64,000 nucleotides of DNA from Acheta domesticus (GCA_031308135.1 JAHLJT010000631.1:156195276-156259275); one strand, 5' to 3'; shown: positions 1-12,380, counted from the first letter of the stretch. Translations and numbers: made by a program. The notes: generated by a model not told the origin, from the letters alone.

Positions 1-420
1 ATACGTTCCGTAAGTGTAGGGCATAATATAGGAAGAGTTGTGACGGTGACTCTTCCCCACGTGAGAATCGAAACCGCCAAGTCGTTGATTTACAGGGTTT
101 CTTTCTCCACGTATCTCCACATGCGGGGCACTACTGTAGCCCGGAAAAGATCTAAGCTCCCTTCTGGTCTTCCGACATATGTGGGAGTGTTGTGCATGTA
201 AAGTAGGAGTGTTTCTAAGGGGAAAGGAAGGGACCAGGATGAGAAATGAAAGTCTGTGCAAGAGAGTGTTAATTCTCTGCCATTTCTCTGGCGTTAACCG
301 AAGAAACTACGAAAAACTACCAATGAAAACGGTCGGTCACTAGAATTCTCCTCCAGGCAGTGACTGAATACATCACAGATATCTAGCTAGTTTAAAAATC
401 TGCCACCGTTGGAACTCGGA

Positions 421-940
421 CCGGGAGAGGTGGTTCAAGACATAAACGGAAGTCACTACAGTGCCTCTGACCGGGAGGTCCTAGGTTCGGGACCCTAGGC
501 AGCTGAATTTGACATTTGCTACATAGCTAGATCGAATTCAGCTGCTGCCTGAACGATAATTCTAACGAACGGCTGCTCTGATCGGGAGTTTTCCGTGTTT
601 TTTCGATCAACACCAGGCGAATACCGGAACAGCACCCAAACAAACGAGCCACGAACCGCGCGCGATCTTTCCTTACCACTTGCTTACACACACATTTACA
701 CTAACACACACTACACTACCATACATGTCGGGAGACAAGTCGGGAGCCTAGTGCTTGACCCAGCTGGGGCGGTTCGCCGCTGGTAGGACATATCTGGTTA
801 TAGAAAACCTCGCTCGCGGACAAGTAGGTTGGCGCCGGATGTCACCCGGAGGAAAAAACTTGCACTGCACGTACGGAACTAATGACCTTAGCATTTGACG
901 CGCCCCGAATTACTAATTAATCAATCGCTTCTGAAACAGT
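421..940 (+). mobile_element. tRNA-like SINE with 3' body shared with another copy
   Basis: A Pol III-like head is visible. An A-box-like TGGTTCAAGAC starts at 431, and GGTTCGGGACC at 484-494 matches the B-box consensus GGTTCGANNCC with one mismatch; their spacing of about 50 bp is normal for a tRNA-derived promoter. The T-arm is readable as a stem around the B box. After it comes a body rich in ACAC and the block TTGACGCGCCCCGAAT at about 895, followed by CAATCGCTTCT. The same closing block recurs at 62,460-62,505, so the 3' body is a dispersed repeat. The 5' boundary, the 3' tail and any target duplication were not resolved. It could also be a LINE 3' end that a SINE has borrowed. Confidence 0.5.
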
Positions 941-1228
941 AAATTAAAAGCAAATCAACATAAAATAACAAAGTACTAAATTTTAGTAGGTGCGTTAGGT
1001 GATTCTTTTAGCAAGATTGAGAGTAACTTTTACGCCCAACTAGTGAAACTGAAGTCCCTCCTTCTTATTCGATTGTAATGAGTTTTATTTTATTTTCTGA
1101 ACTTTCATATCGATATCAGTAGACTATCAATTGTATTTTGTCTTTATTTATAATATTTATTTACCCATTCGGGTGAATCTGCTGTATTTGATAACTTACT
1201 TAAAAATGACGAGCAGCAAGGAAGCAAA
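941..1228. other. AT-rich spacer, nothing recognised
   Basis: AT-rich sequence without a credible ORF, RNA gene or repeat boundary. Confidence 0.5.
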
Positions 1229-1243
1229 TTATTACTATTATTA

Positions 1244-1275
<32 letters not shown>

Positions 1276-1297
1276 GTATTATTAGTATTATAGCATA

Positions 1298-1356
<59 letters not shown>
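1229..1356. repeat. Mirror-type (ATT)n/(AAT)n microsatellite
   Basis: An ATT run of about 60 bp is followed, after a short interruption containing TTATAGCATAA, by an AAT run of about 65 bp. The two arms are reverse complements, so the tract can fold into one long hairpin. The leucine/isoleucine ORF read across it on the minus strand is an artefact. Confidence 0.9.
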
Positions 1357-1358
<2 letters not shown>

Positions 1359-1529
1359 ATAGCGAAGGTATACCGTTGAAAACACCTGCAATTAATAGAT
1401 ACGTGCAAGTGTTTATTATCATATTATTCTAATATTCTACGCCAACACAGATTGACTTTTTTTATTTGTTTTAATTTTTGTGCGTATTTTCCATTTGTTT
1501 AATTTCCTTCACGCGTTCTTTGGCCTGTT

Positions 1530-1700
1530 TTGGTCCAGTGTGGTGGCGCGGCGGTGCATTGTGCACTCAGTGGGGGCGGCGCGGCAGCGGTACATATGTT
1601 GCCTGCGACCGCCGCATGCGACGAAGAGGCGCGCGTGTGGTCGCTCGCCCCCCCCCCCCGCCCCTTCCCCCCCCCGCTCAACGCAGTGGCTCGCAAAGGC
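1530..1700. promoter_or_regulatory. Small CpG-rich island
   Basis: An abrupt rise in G+C and CpG within AT-rich DNA, with two C-homopolymer stretches broken by a few bases around 1650-1675. ORFs are open in several frames on both strands here, which is expected from composition. No core promoter element is clear. Confidence 0.4.
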
Positions 1701-2339
1701 GCTGCATAGACATGTCACGTACGTGCACACAAATTGCATTTGTGGACAATCAGAAACCGTTTCTGCCACGTGTAAAATAAAGTTCATATAATTAAACACA
1801 AGTATCGTCGATATGTTAATTAGCAGGACCTCTTCTGAATCAGTACGGGTTGGGTTAACGTCACCTCTTGTACTAATCACAATTATTATCATAATCACAC
1901 ACGTTTGGGAGAAGGAGGTTTGGTAGGCATTGTGGATGTTTTAACTGCTGCAGTAAGATACTACAGATATTGACTTGCTCGCTGACTTTCTATTTGTAGA
2001 AGTATGTGCAAAATGAATATATAAATGGATGTGATAAATAATAAAGGTAGTGCACCCACGTAAACGAATATTATTTTGAATTTCATTTATTACCGTAATT
2101 GAAAGCACTAATTGCCTCTTCCACGGCATATAAATTTCTTGACAATTTTTTCACAAAGAATAAATTATTGTATGTGTTAAATTCTAATAACCATTTATAA
2201 TTTAAGTCAGTAGTATTTTCATCTTCAATCATATAAGACAATTTGTCTTATCGATGCTGTATTTTATATTTGAAAACAATTAATGGATATTTAAGTACAT
2301 TTTTAGGAAAATAGTAGAGAGAAGTGTTCTGGTAAATTT

Positions 2340-2890
2340 GTGTGTTTGCCCACAGTGCGACGTTGCTACCAGAACTGCCGCTGCCGCGCCGCCTCAACGC
2401 GCCTGCGCGACATCTGGCGGCGCGCAGCAGCTCTGCGTGAGCAGACGCATGTGAATGCCGCTCCCGCCCGCGCCCCTCGACCAGCGCTCCCGCTCTGCCG
2501 GCCACAGCTCCCGCCCCCGACTCCACCGCCGCCGCCGTCCTCCACCCTGCTCTTACCCCCTGCATCTCCGCCCCCGCCGCCATCGCTCCCCTCTCCGTAT
2601 CGCCTCCGCCGCTTCCTCCATCTCCTCCGCCGCCGCCATCGCCGCCCCGCCCACCGCATTGCTACCGCCGCCGCCGCCTGCGTCACGTGTTTCGGCCAAT
2701 TTACGACGCCAAGCTGCCTCCGGCGGCGCCGAGGCACGGTCCACGCTGTGCCGCGTGCCACGGCCCTCCTCCCTCCCCGCCACGTGTTGCCCTCGCCCTG
2801 CCCTCGTCCCCAATCCACCATTCCCCGGCCTGCTTCCGTTGGGGTTGCTTCCTTAGACTCAACAAAATGGTTCGGTGCGCATTGCATTCC
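2340..2890. promoter_or_regulatory. CpG island with CCG triplet runs
   Basis: About 550 bp of very CpG-rich sequence with several CCGCCGCCG runs around 2525-2670. ORFs of 86-185 codons are open in many frames on both strands. Their products are low-complexity proline, arginine, alanine or glycine, so none is supported. A promoter or 5' UTR exon of an unseen gene is the best guess; direction cannot be told. Confidence 0.45.
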
Positions 2891-2899
2891 GAGTTAAGG

Positions 2900-3800
2900 T
2901 TTCCGCCTCTTGAGGGCACTGTTAAAATCCTTAGGCGCACAAGTATGTTTCTGACACTAACAGAATATACACGCTCAACGTGCTAAGTAACAAAAAGTTA
3001 CACTACTTGACCGAGGCTGGAATGTGCTCTGCATTAAAAGGAACCGTTTATAATATTTCAACCTTTTCATTTACACTATTTTAGCAAAACAATGGAACCG
3101 GATAATTCTCGTTCATTGATTAAAAAAAGACATTTTACAGAGAAATATGTAATAATATATAAACTAATCTCATTGGATAAATTATTAGAATTAAATGAAT
3201 TATTATTATAAATTAATAATTATTTTATGAGAAAACGTTTGTATAAAGGAGGCATTTTGACTCCTTTGATCATTCAAGCGACTTCTGAGACTTGTAATGA
3301 TGTATCCGTAAAGTTGATCATCTCCCCGGTCATAATATCCCTTTTTACCACATTAATTTGTCATATTAATGACAATAATTACGTTTCTACTCCACACATT
3401 CTAATTCAGAGGGAAAGGGATACTTTAAGTTCATGAATACGTGAATCTCCTTAAAAATCTTAACACGATGTGTCTTGATTCAATAAAGAAAATTAGCTTC
3501 CTTTGAATACATAGTTTCCGGTGAATTCTGAAATTCGAAAAAATGTAGGTAAATTATATTCTAGTCTACTAAAATAAGTGTGAAATGTATTGCACTATAA
3601 CAGAAGTGTAACGTATTGGCAAGGGAACCTCATGGTAGCTATTTGGGAACGGGCGGAAAGGGATTAGCAACAGGAAATCGCCTCGCCACAAGTGGGAGAG
3701 AAAAGCTTTCCCTACAGCAAGCCAGTGGGTGGGTTCTGGAGAAAGTGTGAGAAACAAATTTGCACCAGAGCGGTGCAGCGACGAGCAGGGCACACGACGC
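2900..3800. other. AT-rich spacer
   Basis: No gene, TIR or repeat is recognised. The ORF of 69 codons at 3227-3436 is within chance expectation. Confidence 0.5.
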
Positions 3801-3810
3801 AAGTCACGTG

Positions 3811-4060
3811 TTGACGCGCCTGTGAGGACTTTGTGTCCCAGGTGTGACCGCTGTCACGTGGGAGTGACGCTGTATGCGTGCTCCGAATGAAGTGTGGTTG
3901 AGATACACGAATCACACCGATCATCAATCGGTTAAAATCACTCCTGCGATCAAGGCACATCATTGATTGATGCGCCTGTAAGGACTTTCTGTCCGAGTGT
4001 GACATTCGGTCACAGAAGCTTGGCTTTGTGCGCGCTTCGAATTTAGGAATGGCAAGGGCC
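3811..4060. repeat. Imperfect 156-bp tandem dimer
   Basis: The block TTGACGCGCCTGTGAGGACT at 3811 recurs as TTGATGCGCCTGTAAGGACT at 3967. Each is followed by a TGTCC-GTGTGAC-GTCAC segment and then by a CCGAAT or TCGAAT end. The repeat unit is about 156 bp with substitutions and small indels. The 116-codon minus-strand ORF across it has no recognisable domain and is probably fortuitous. Confidence 0.55.
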
Positions 4061-4548
4061 ACAAATTAAATCAATTCTCAATCGTATTTGGATCAGGGGA
4101 TAGTAGGTCTATCAGCGATATTGTATAAAGTGTAAATATTTCAATGTAGTACATATTTGTTTCATAAATATAACTTTATATATGAAAGCTCGTGTCTGTG
4201 TTCGCTGTGAGTACCCATGACGTCACAGAAGGTTCTATTTTCCTTCCTCGCAATACTTGTATGCATTTACACTGCAACTTTTAGTAGAGATATGTTTTTG
4301 CAACTTATGTTCTACAATTTGTAATATTAAGTTAAACAATGAGAAGGGATTTTCAAAATACACAACTGTGTTACGAGCGCCCCTCAGAACCCTGTTACAG
4401 ACCGACACCGTCTGAAACGAAGAGTTAGAAATTCGAATTAACTATTCAAAATTATTTTCCAATTTACGCAAAAAATATTCTCATTTTCGAAAAATTAACC
4501 AGGAATTTTTGGAAAACTAGTTTTTGGTGAACAAATTTCATTAAGAAA

Positions 4549-5735
4549 CAGGTGGTGCTACAGAATGGCACAGACATCTTCTTACACTAGTTAGTTTTTT
4601 TTAAATTTCTTTTGGTCTGGGCAAGTTTCTTCGTCTTGCCCCATTCTGATGTCACCTGCCATCTATCGCCCCTCCCAGGGTATATTTTTCAAAAATATTT
4701 CTTACTTTTTTGCTTTCCTAATGGTATAACCGATGTATTTCTTAAAGAATATTAAAGAAGATAAAACATCTTTTTGAAAAAATTGGATTAAAAAATGGCA
4801 TTTAAGCGTCAGTGTGAGTGCGAAATTTATTAGCTCTTTTTCACAGCAAACTATTTAGTTTTCGAAAAACTTCATTTGAAATCATTTAAAACATTTCCTC
4901 TCACAATTGCAAAAATGTATACAAATTAATGGAAATGTTCATATTAATTGGGTGACAGATTTTTCAAAAATATAACACTTATGTATTTTTTAAGAAAACG
5001 CAAACAAAAGAATACAACAAAATTAATTTTATGTCATAAGAATGCAATTATTACTCTCCGTACGAAAAATTTGAAGAAAACATTTGGAGTCACTTTAAAA
5101 AATGGCGTTTGGCGTTTCTGAAAATGCGGAATTTTAGCATGTTTTTACAGAAAACTATTGAGTTTTCAAGAAACTTTATTGAACGTCATTTAAAGCACAT
5201 GTTCTCATAAATTCAATAATGAGAACAAATTGCCACTAATCTAAATATTAACGACGTCAGAGACATGTAAAAAATACAGTTTTGTGTTTTTTGAAAAAAC
5301 AAACAAACAAACAAAATAGCAAAATGGCATTTCGGAATAGTGTACATTTAGTATATTATACAGTATACATTTACCAGTATCCCTACCAAAAGTTTAAAGA
5401 AAAAATTGAAACCGTTTTGGGTAAAATTCTTGTTTTTGTTATTTTATAAAATTGCACATATTACACGAAAACTACTACATCTTTCAAGAAAATGTGCGTG
5501 ACCTTAAAAAGAACTGAATATGGAGAATAAATTTCATTTGAAGGAAAAAAACTTTCTATCTTTATTTTTTTAGTTGTAGAAAGAAGCAGTAAAAAATCAA
5601 GTTTTGCAGTTTTCAGACATTTAGAGTTAACAGTGAAAATCGGACCTATGCCACCCTTTAAACTGCCTTTTACTCTATTCTTTCAAGAAACAGTCGAACT
5701 AACGGACGGACAGAGGGGTAGATGGACATATATAC
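4549..5735 (-). mobile_element. Helentron-like family copy, minus orientation, 3'-terminal two thirds
   Basis: It begins at 4549 with the family's 3' end in reverse (GGTGCTACAGAATGGCAC), followed by the conserved TTTCTTTTGGTCT and CTGCCATCTATCGCC blocks. It then runs through the recurring degenerate modules (AAAATGGCGTTT, GAGAAAACTATT) into the GACGGACGGACAG microsatellite near 5705. A GC-rich insertion interrupts it at that point. No protein is encoded. Confidence 0.7.
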
Positions 5736-6462
5736 GTGCATGCCAAATGGCACCCCTCGCACTTGTACTTAATTGGGGGACGAACCCCGGGGAGAGTACC
5801 TAGGCGGTGGCCTTTACCTGCACCCCCCTCCGGGGTACAAGTACCCCTTCGGGCCAATATCCGGATCCCGCCGGAACGCAGTTTGCCCTCACGGCAACCT
5901 TCCCATACAACGCCTGGGTCTAGGGCCGCTCTGCCAGCTCAGAGATACTAGCTATCCGGGCTAGTGGCGGGGTGAATGTCACCTGTATGACAACGCGCCA
6001 CTCACATGCGCTGGGACACCAAGTCCCTCCACTATGCCCAGAGTATCGGGTCACTGCCACGACGAAGCCATGAGCCAACTGTAGGCCACCCGAACTAAGG
6101 TCCGGGCGTCTTGGGGCCCCCATCCCGTCTTCCCACTGCCTGCACCGTCATGCTATCGATCTGGGTTGGACCATAACCAAGGCAACTTGACGGTAGGTAA
6201 TGTCCCGCCGGACTTCTATTTGTGGATTCCAGAGTACCCTAGGTCTCCTTCACTAAATCCTGCCTTAAGGTCGACGCGCCAGGGGCCCAACTGGCAGGGT
6301 TGAACCGTCGACCAGGAGCTTAGCATTCGCCTACTCACTGCCTCCTCCTTGAGGCTAACGACGGGAGTGTCGCCGTGAAACTGGAGGTCCGGGTGGTCGT
6401 CTCCAACTCTTCACCAGAGGTCGTGTCCACCTACGCAGCCACGCCCCCCTTCGGGGGGGGGC
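5736..6462. mobile_element. GC-rich insertion of unknown class, possibly LINE-derived
   Basis: About 730 bp of GC-rich sequence, rich in short hairpins (for example CCCCTTCGGGGGGGG at its right end), lies in the GACA/GACG microsatellite of the surrounding repeat. The right flank restarts exactly with CAGACAGACAGACA. Some R1-clade LINEs (Waldo type) target ACAY microsatellites, which would fit. No reverse-transcriptase motif, poly-A tail or target duplication is visible, so this is only a hypothesis. ORFs of 60-71 codons on both strands are unrecognised. Confidence 0.35.
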
Positions 6463-7166
6463 AGACAGACAGACACACGGACGTTTTGAAAAACCAGAGG
6501 TGCTACAGAATGGCACGGACTTTCCCGTATTAGTTTTCTATTTCTTTTGGTCTCGGCTAACTATTAGGACTTGCCACATGCTCTTGCCAGCTGCCATCTA
6601 TCGCCGCCCAAAGTACATATTTCGACATTTTCTTAATTTTTCGATTTATATCTAATATTCGATATTTATATCGATTTATATTTAATAGTAAAATGGAAAT
6701 ATTATTTAAGAATATTAAAAAAGAGTAAAACGTCGTCCTAAATGGCAATTTTCTAAAAAAATTGGAGACGTTTTTAAGAAAATAGTGTTTAAGCGCTACT
6801 GTAAATGTAAAATTTGACGCGCTATTTCACAGAAAAGTTTTGAGTTGAGAGAAAATGTTTGAGAAGCGCTTTAACTACAAATACAATAGTATTTACTAAT
6901 TGCTGGAAATGTGCATATTAACCGGGGAATATGCGTTTTGGAAGAAATAATACATATGGTTTAGGCGCTAGTGTTGTTCACAAACTGACAGACGCATAGA
7001 CGGACGGAGGGTCGTTTTGAAAAACAAACAATTTTTTGCTGTCACGCGACCTCAAAACATATATTTTCGTTTAAATATCAAAATTGATTTTCAGCAGCAT
7101 TAAATAACTTTCCCTATACTACCTAAATTACTCCGTGTAAACGTGTGTTTTTCCGGGAAGTAAAAT
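6463..7166 (-). mobile_element. Helentron-like family, short copy with both ends
   Basis: After the microsatellite of the interrupted neighbour, a second copy starts near 6493 with GAGGTGCTACAGAATGGCACGGACTTTCCCGTATTAG in three recognisable pieces (hairpin, subterminal repeat, TTTCTATTTCTTTTGGTCT). It ends near 7166 with the reversed left end (TTTCCCTATACTACC, TTACTCCGTGTAAAC, GGGAAGTAAAAT). At about 670 bp it has lost most interior modules. Confidence 0.65.
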
Positions 7167-7169
7167 TTG

Positions 7170-7780
7170 GCTCTATATCACGCAAAATTACCCGAAAAGA
7201 TCTGAAATTATCGTAAAATTTTACATGGCCATGTTTCGAAATCTTTGTTTACGGAACATATTTCATTAAGGGAAAAATCTCAATCTTCATAATTTTAGTT
7301 TTTGGAGGATGTCGAAAAAATTGAATTTTTGCAGTTTAAAAGAAAAGGTTTTAAATGAAATTGGGACCTACATGATATGCATTATTCTGTTACATTCCAT
7401 TACACTATCCAACAACAAAATGTTATAAAAAACGATTGAGCTTTTTTTTTTAAATTTTGAATATGACCCAGGGACTTTATGTAAAGTACCACCCTCAATT
7501 ATAATGTCAGTTGTAAATTAAAGAGTCCGCGACATCAGCCAAAGCGATGTGGGAATATCTATGAGAATATTGGCTGAACTGTTTAGCTGCTAATGTTAAG
7601 ACAAGCTGGCGTTTTGCCCTCAATAGATATTTCGGTATCAAGGATCCAGTAAACATGGATTCTAGGTAGATCATGTGTTAAATTTTTTTTCTTTCTAAAT
7701 TTAACAAATGGATTTATCCTCTTTTTCGTTACCATTGGCTGTAATAAGAGTAAGAGAGTAGAAAGAAAAGTGGTGACACG
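7170..7780 (-). mobile_element. Helentron-like family, 5'-half fragment
   Basis: It contains the family modules AAATTACCCGAAAAGATCTG, CATTAAGGGAAAAATCTC and TTCGTTACCATTGGCTG, in the order expected for a minus-oriented copy. It lacks the 3' hairpin end. The 88-codon ORF over it is spurious. Confidence 0.5.
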
Positions 7781-7789
7781 AAGCCAATA

Positions 7790-8520
7790 GACTAAGTGCT
7801 GCAAAATTAGAAGCCAAATCAAATTGCTTTTGTCATGTGTGTCGTACACTATTTTTAGACACCCTTGATGACGTTCATTTTATTTTTATTCAAGTATATA
7901 AACCACTTACTAATTGATCAATAGTATCTGATGCGGGCAGACAGATGTATTTTGTTTTCTTTGTTCCATTGACCTATTATCTGAACATTCGACCATAATC
8001 TCACTTTTAACTGTAGAACTAAATTTTTTAGCACGCTATGCATGATTTAAAATAACCGCTTTAACTAGGGGCTGACTAAACAATATCATATAATCAGTGA
8101 TCTGCAGCAACAATAAGGCAGCTTAATAACAACACACAAAATGCTTTTCCAAAAGGTAGCAAGCACTCTTCTCAACAACAACAACAAATAAAATACTCTC
8201 CTAGAACATATCCACAAATTAAATATTTTCAAATAATAAGTCAGTACACATACTACAATAACACAAAATACAAATACACTGTACAACAGCTCTTTAAATG
8301 GCAAGAACATTGGCCATACAAAAGTTTCTGTTCCATAACGCAAAACATGAATAGCAAATATTTAATGGCGGACGGCCTCTTATTTCGAGTCTTGCTGACA
8401 AATGACGTCAGCTGCGTTGTCAATTGTGAGGCAGTTACAATAGCGTGATAATTCAGACAGTATGCGTGGAGTGAGAATAGGCAGTTATAACATAATCAAA
8501 TATTTGCAGTTTTGAGTCAA
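7790..8520. other. AT-rich spacer
   Basis: No gene or repeat boundary is recognised. A CRE-like TGACGTCA is present near 8403, without supporting context. Confidence 0.4.
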
Positions 8521-8534
8521 AATTGTAACTTTCA

Positions 8535-8566
8535 TTACTTTCGGATTCCTCGGTATCCGAAAGTAA
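8535..8566. repeat. Perfect 12-bp stem hairpin
   Basis: TTACTTTCGGAT is followed by an 8-nt loop and its exact complement ATCCGAAAGTAA. It stands alone in AT-rich sequence, with no T-run for a Pol III terminator role. Confidence 0.7.
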
Positions 8567-8569
8567 AGT

Positions 8570-9985
8570 TCCTAGATATCTAACAAAACTATAGACATCT
8601 CGTCAAAAGCGAAATGCTGCTTAGTTTTCTTTTGTTTTCCTGCTTACATTGGAATTTAATAACATAGTTTTTTTGATATAATAATATATTGTGTTTTAAT
8701 AATAATCAAAAATTTAAAACAAAATTAACTAATTATTTCTTCTTTAAAATATATGTGTTTAAATATGTCATAATTATTGATCCATTTAATATTTCCTGGA
8801 TATTAGCAACAAATTCATGTATTAGGTCAAATGTTATCTGGAAAGGAATTTGTAAATGCAATTCGTTTTGAGAAGAGTTTGAAGGAAAACGACCGGTGAA
8901 CGTATAATATACACGTGGAAAACTAAAATATTTCTTGAAAATCCGAAACCAAATTCAGTTATAGTTGTGAATTGTTTCGAGGGAGATTCCACATTTCATG
9001 GGATTTTAAATTTGGTTTTAAATATATTAATAAGTATTCTCATAAGAAAATATAAGTATCTTGATCTAATAGCGGATGCGTTTTTGTCCCATTTTTCACT
9101 TGATTCTGGCAATGAGAATGAAATATGCAAATAAGTTTATACTGAACTTTTGGGTACCTCCCAATTTGCGATTGATGTAAAGTCTGTTTTTGACACACCC
9201 TTCACAGATCGATACTGTAACACTCTGGAAATTCCCACCCAGTCCGATTGTTTGCATAATCCAATAAAATGCAGATACATGTCACTAGAAACGAGAAGTA
9301 TTTACTGCCATGTTTCTTTCCAGTTCCCTCTAATCTCATTTCTTGATAAATTTAACGAAGTTAAGTCATCCTTTGCCGGCAACTGAATAATTTAATAAAA
9401 GTCATTTCGTCACGATTTGATTAGAACGTATAACGAGTCAACGTATTTGATAGAACTCTCTTTTGACGGTGCTTTCAAAAGCATCCTTACATTGCTTCAA
9501 TTAACTTTGCGAAATTCTTTAATTGAGTTTCACATCAGTCGCGAGGGCCACTTGAGACGTTTTGTTGACTGACGCATACCTTTGCGTTCGGGCACAAAAC
9601 GGGAAAATAAATGAATTATATTATCGCGTAAATATACTTGTTCAGATATTCGGAGAACATATACCACAATTTGACGCAAATCAGCTTTTACGATGTATTT
9701 CAATCGATAGCTTGAACGTCATCACGGTGACGTCACTGTGGTGACATTTCAGCTCCCGATTGGATGACACCGTCAACAGCTGATTTATGTCAAGTGCCAC
9801 GTTAAAAATGTCAAATAAAATACAAAACAAACTATTATTAGAGAAATGAATGTTCGAAAAATTTTACATCGATGGCACAGGTTTACAGAATTTTACATCT
9901 TCTTTTCACCTCACTCAACAACTTGAATGTTAAAGCGGTGAAATAGTTTCCCCCATATCCATGAGAAAATGAAAATGTTCCAATT
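8570..9985. other. AT-rich spacer, nothing recognised
   Basis: Only ORFs shorter than 80 codons without family resemblance. A TGACGTCA motif lies near 9728. Confidence 0.45.
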
Positions 9986-9989
9986 CACA

Positions 9990-10690
9990 CTCTTGTTAGC
10001 AATGAGCTGCAGAGAAGAATCCGTTGGGTGCTGTGGCGTCCCCGGCTGGCGGAGGCGGCGACCACCGCGCCCTCCCCTTCGCCCGGGCCGCGCCGTTGTA
10101 TCGCGCCGCGCGATTCCTCACATCGCCCACCCCGCGCCGCGCGCCCGCACCCCCACATCCCTTTTCCTTCCCGTCGTCCATTCTTGCGCGGCGCTACAAA
10201 TACCCGGGCCGCCTTCATTCTACGCACCAGATTGAAAACAAACAACGTATTCTCGATCCGTTAAAATATGGATCCGGCGGGGCCGCGCCGGGTGTCCGCT
10301 CCGCGCCCTCACTCCGCGTCGTCAATTCCCCTCCCCCCTCGCCCTCGACTCGCGCCTCGCCCCGCCCATTCTAGCTGTGACGCTGCGATTGTGACGGCCG
10401 GGGAGCAACATTACTTTTCATTTCGCCTCCCTCGGCGCGCTCCTGTTTCGCAGCATCGCGAACGGCGCGCAAACGCCAAGGACACGCGCCTGCGATACAG
10501 AAGCGCCGAAATAAAATACGAGGCGACAGAGAAGAAACGTTGGCGGAATTGAAAATAATCGCCCCGTGGGAGAGGCGCGTGGGCGGCGCTCCAATTAGAA
10601 GGCGCGCGGAAACAGGTGAGGGCGGAAGAGCGCGCGAAGCCGTGCAGGGGGGCGGAGCGGAGCAGCTGCTGGTTCGCTGGAAGTGCAGGA
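9990..10690. promoter_or_regulatory. CpG island A of a clustered set
   Basis: About 700 bp of dense CpG. It includes a TACAAATACCCGG stretch near 10,195 that could act as a weak TATA-like element on the plus strand. Seven mutually overlapping ORFs on both strands all read as Arg/Pro/Ala low complexity, and none is supported. It is the first of five islands between 10 and 14.2 kb. Confidence 0.45.
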
Positions 10691-10699
10691 AGTAGTGCC

Positions 10700-11640
10700 T
10701 AGCACAAGCAAGAGCCGAGTTTATTTTCCTTCGCGACTTATTTGCGATTTTTTTGGAAGACCTTTCAACCAAATCGGAATAACCTTTCCAGAATTCAAAT
10801 CGTGTGTGTGATTTTAATTCTGCGAGGTCATGACATTTAGAAATATTAATATGGAATGGAATATTGGGGTTATTGTTTTACCAATGAGCAACAGTTTAAC
10901 TATAAAATTTACTTAATATTCATTGTTGATGGTACAACTCTTGGACTTCGCGAAATGTATGTCCTTCAAATCAGAATGTGATATTGTAATCTACAAAAAC
11001 CCGAGCAGCCAATGAAAAAAGTTGACACAGTCAATGAAAAAGATCAAACAATAATAGTTAGACCAATCAGAGAGAATTTTATCGAGTAGTCTGATATATG
11101 TGATGATAAAAACACTGTTTAAACCCTTTAAAATTATATGAAATGGATTTACTCAAATAATTATGGTGTCACATTTGACAGATACTCACACTACTTTTTT
11201 TTCGCTGAACAGTGATTTCGATCTCACCTAGAACGTCCAGTTTCAGAATCTATCCTTTTTGATCAAACATATTTTTCCAAAAAGTACAAAGCTACATAAA
11301 AAAGGAAAACCATAAATGGAGTAGATATATTGTTAATTTCTATCTCCAATGTTTGATTCACTTCTGGTTTGATCACACGTACTCGTATTTACTTTTAATA
11401 ACAGATACAAGAACCCACGTGGAGGTTCGACAAATTCCATTAGATATTATTGGAAAGATTGAAAAAACAATAGCATAAATTTAAAAAACTATTAATTTCT
11501 TAAACAAAGGACAGATAAAATTAATGCAGTAAATAATAATAGTACAACTAATTTTATTCTTGACAATAATTTCTGAAAACTGTTCCGCACGCCCTGTGTT
11601 AAATACAAATTAGGTAGAAATTAGAGCTTAAAGGCTGTTG
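10700..11640. other. AT-rich spacer between CpG islands
   Basis: No ORF, RNA or repeat boundary that I can support. Confidence 0.45.
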
Positions 11641-11679
11641 CAGGGAAGTTGCAAGAGGAAAGTCAGGCACGGGATGGTA

Positions 11680-12090
11680 TCAGTGGGAAGCGTGCTCCAC
11701 TGGCAGGCCGCCCAAGGGCGCAACAGCCGCCGCGCGAATGTGCGAGCGCCTGGCGGGCGCCCACGCGGAAAGCGGCGCGTGTTAGCAGAGCCTCCCCCCC
11801 CATGCCCACCGCCGACCCGCGTGGCCTCTGCTCGTGACCCCGCGCCGACTCTTTCAGCCCCGCCCCTTTGGCCCCGCTCTCCCCCATCGTCCTCGGGGCA
11901 CCGTAGCCTAGGTTCCGAGAACTCTCCGCGCCCCCGCGCCGCGCCGCTTGCCTGGCTTTCCCCGTCCCTCCCTTCCTCGCCCGCACTCTTTGTCCCGCCC
12001 CGCCCCGATGCCTTCCCTCACTCCACCCACGCTCTCCCCTCCTCCCGCCCCCGCCCTTCGCTCGCGAGTCCACCGGGCGTAACGCGAGGG
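11680..12090. promoter_or_regulatory. CpG island B
   Basis: About 400 bp that is CpG-rich and pyrimidine-rich on the plus strand. Overlapping ORFs of 62-153 codons occur on both strands and are low complexity. The edges are abrupt on both sides. Confidence 0.4.
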
Positions 12091-12289
12091 GTGGTTTAAT
12101 AAAGTTTTATGCATAAAATGGGAATAAAATGACAGAAGGGAGAACTTAAGTAAAATTTCCGGCGGTGTCATGTATCATACTTAACATCCACCCCTCAGGC
12201 AACCACCTTTTCTTGGACAATGGATTATTAATTACGAGCTTAAAAACAAATGCGAAACTTTGCGGAGAAAAATAAAAGCAAGCGCGCCA

Positions 12290-12380
12290 TCCCTCTGCAT
12301 CATCGCGCGCTCTAATTCAAAGGAAGCGGCGCGCGAGGCGGCCCGCTGGATCCACTTGCGCGAGGAGCAGCGTTCAGCAG
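12290..12380. promoter_or_regulatory. Short CpG-rich patch
   Basis: A 90-bp patch with GCGCGC runs between two larger islands. The 68-codon plus-strand ORF across it is not recognisable. Confidence 0.3.

Noticed and set aside
484..494. Functional tRNA gene
   Set aside because: Only box-like motifs are present; no full cloverleaf or acceptor stem, so it is treated as a SINE head.
2340..2897. 185- and 173-codon ORFs on opposite strands
   Set aside because: CCG-repeat driven open frames; no recognisable domain or splice structure.
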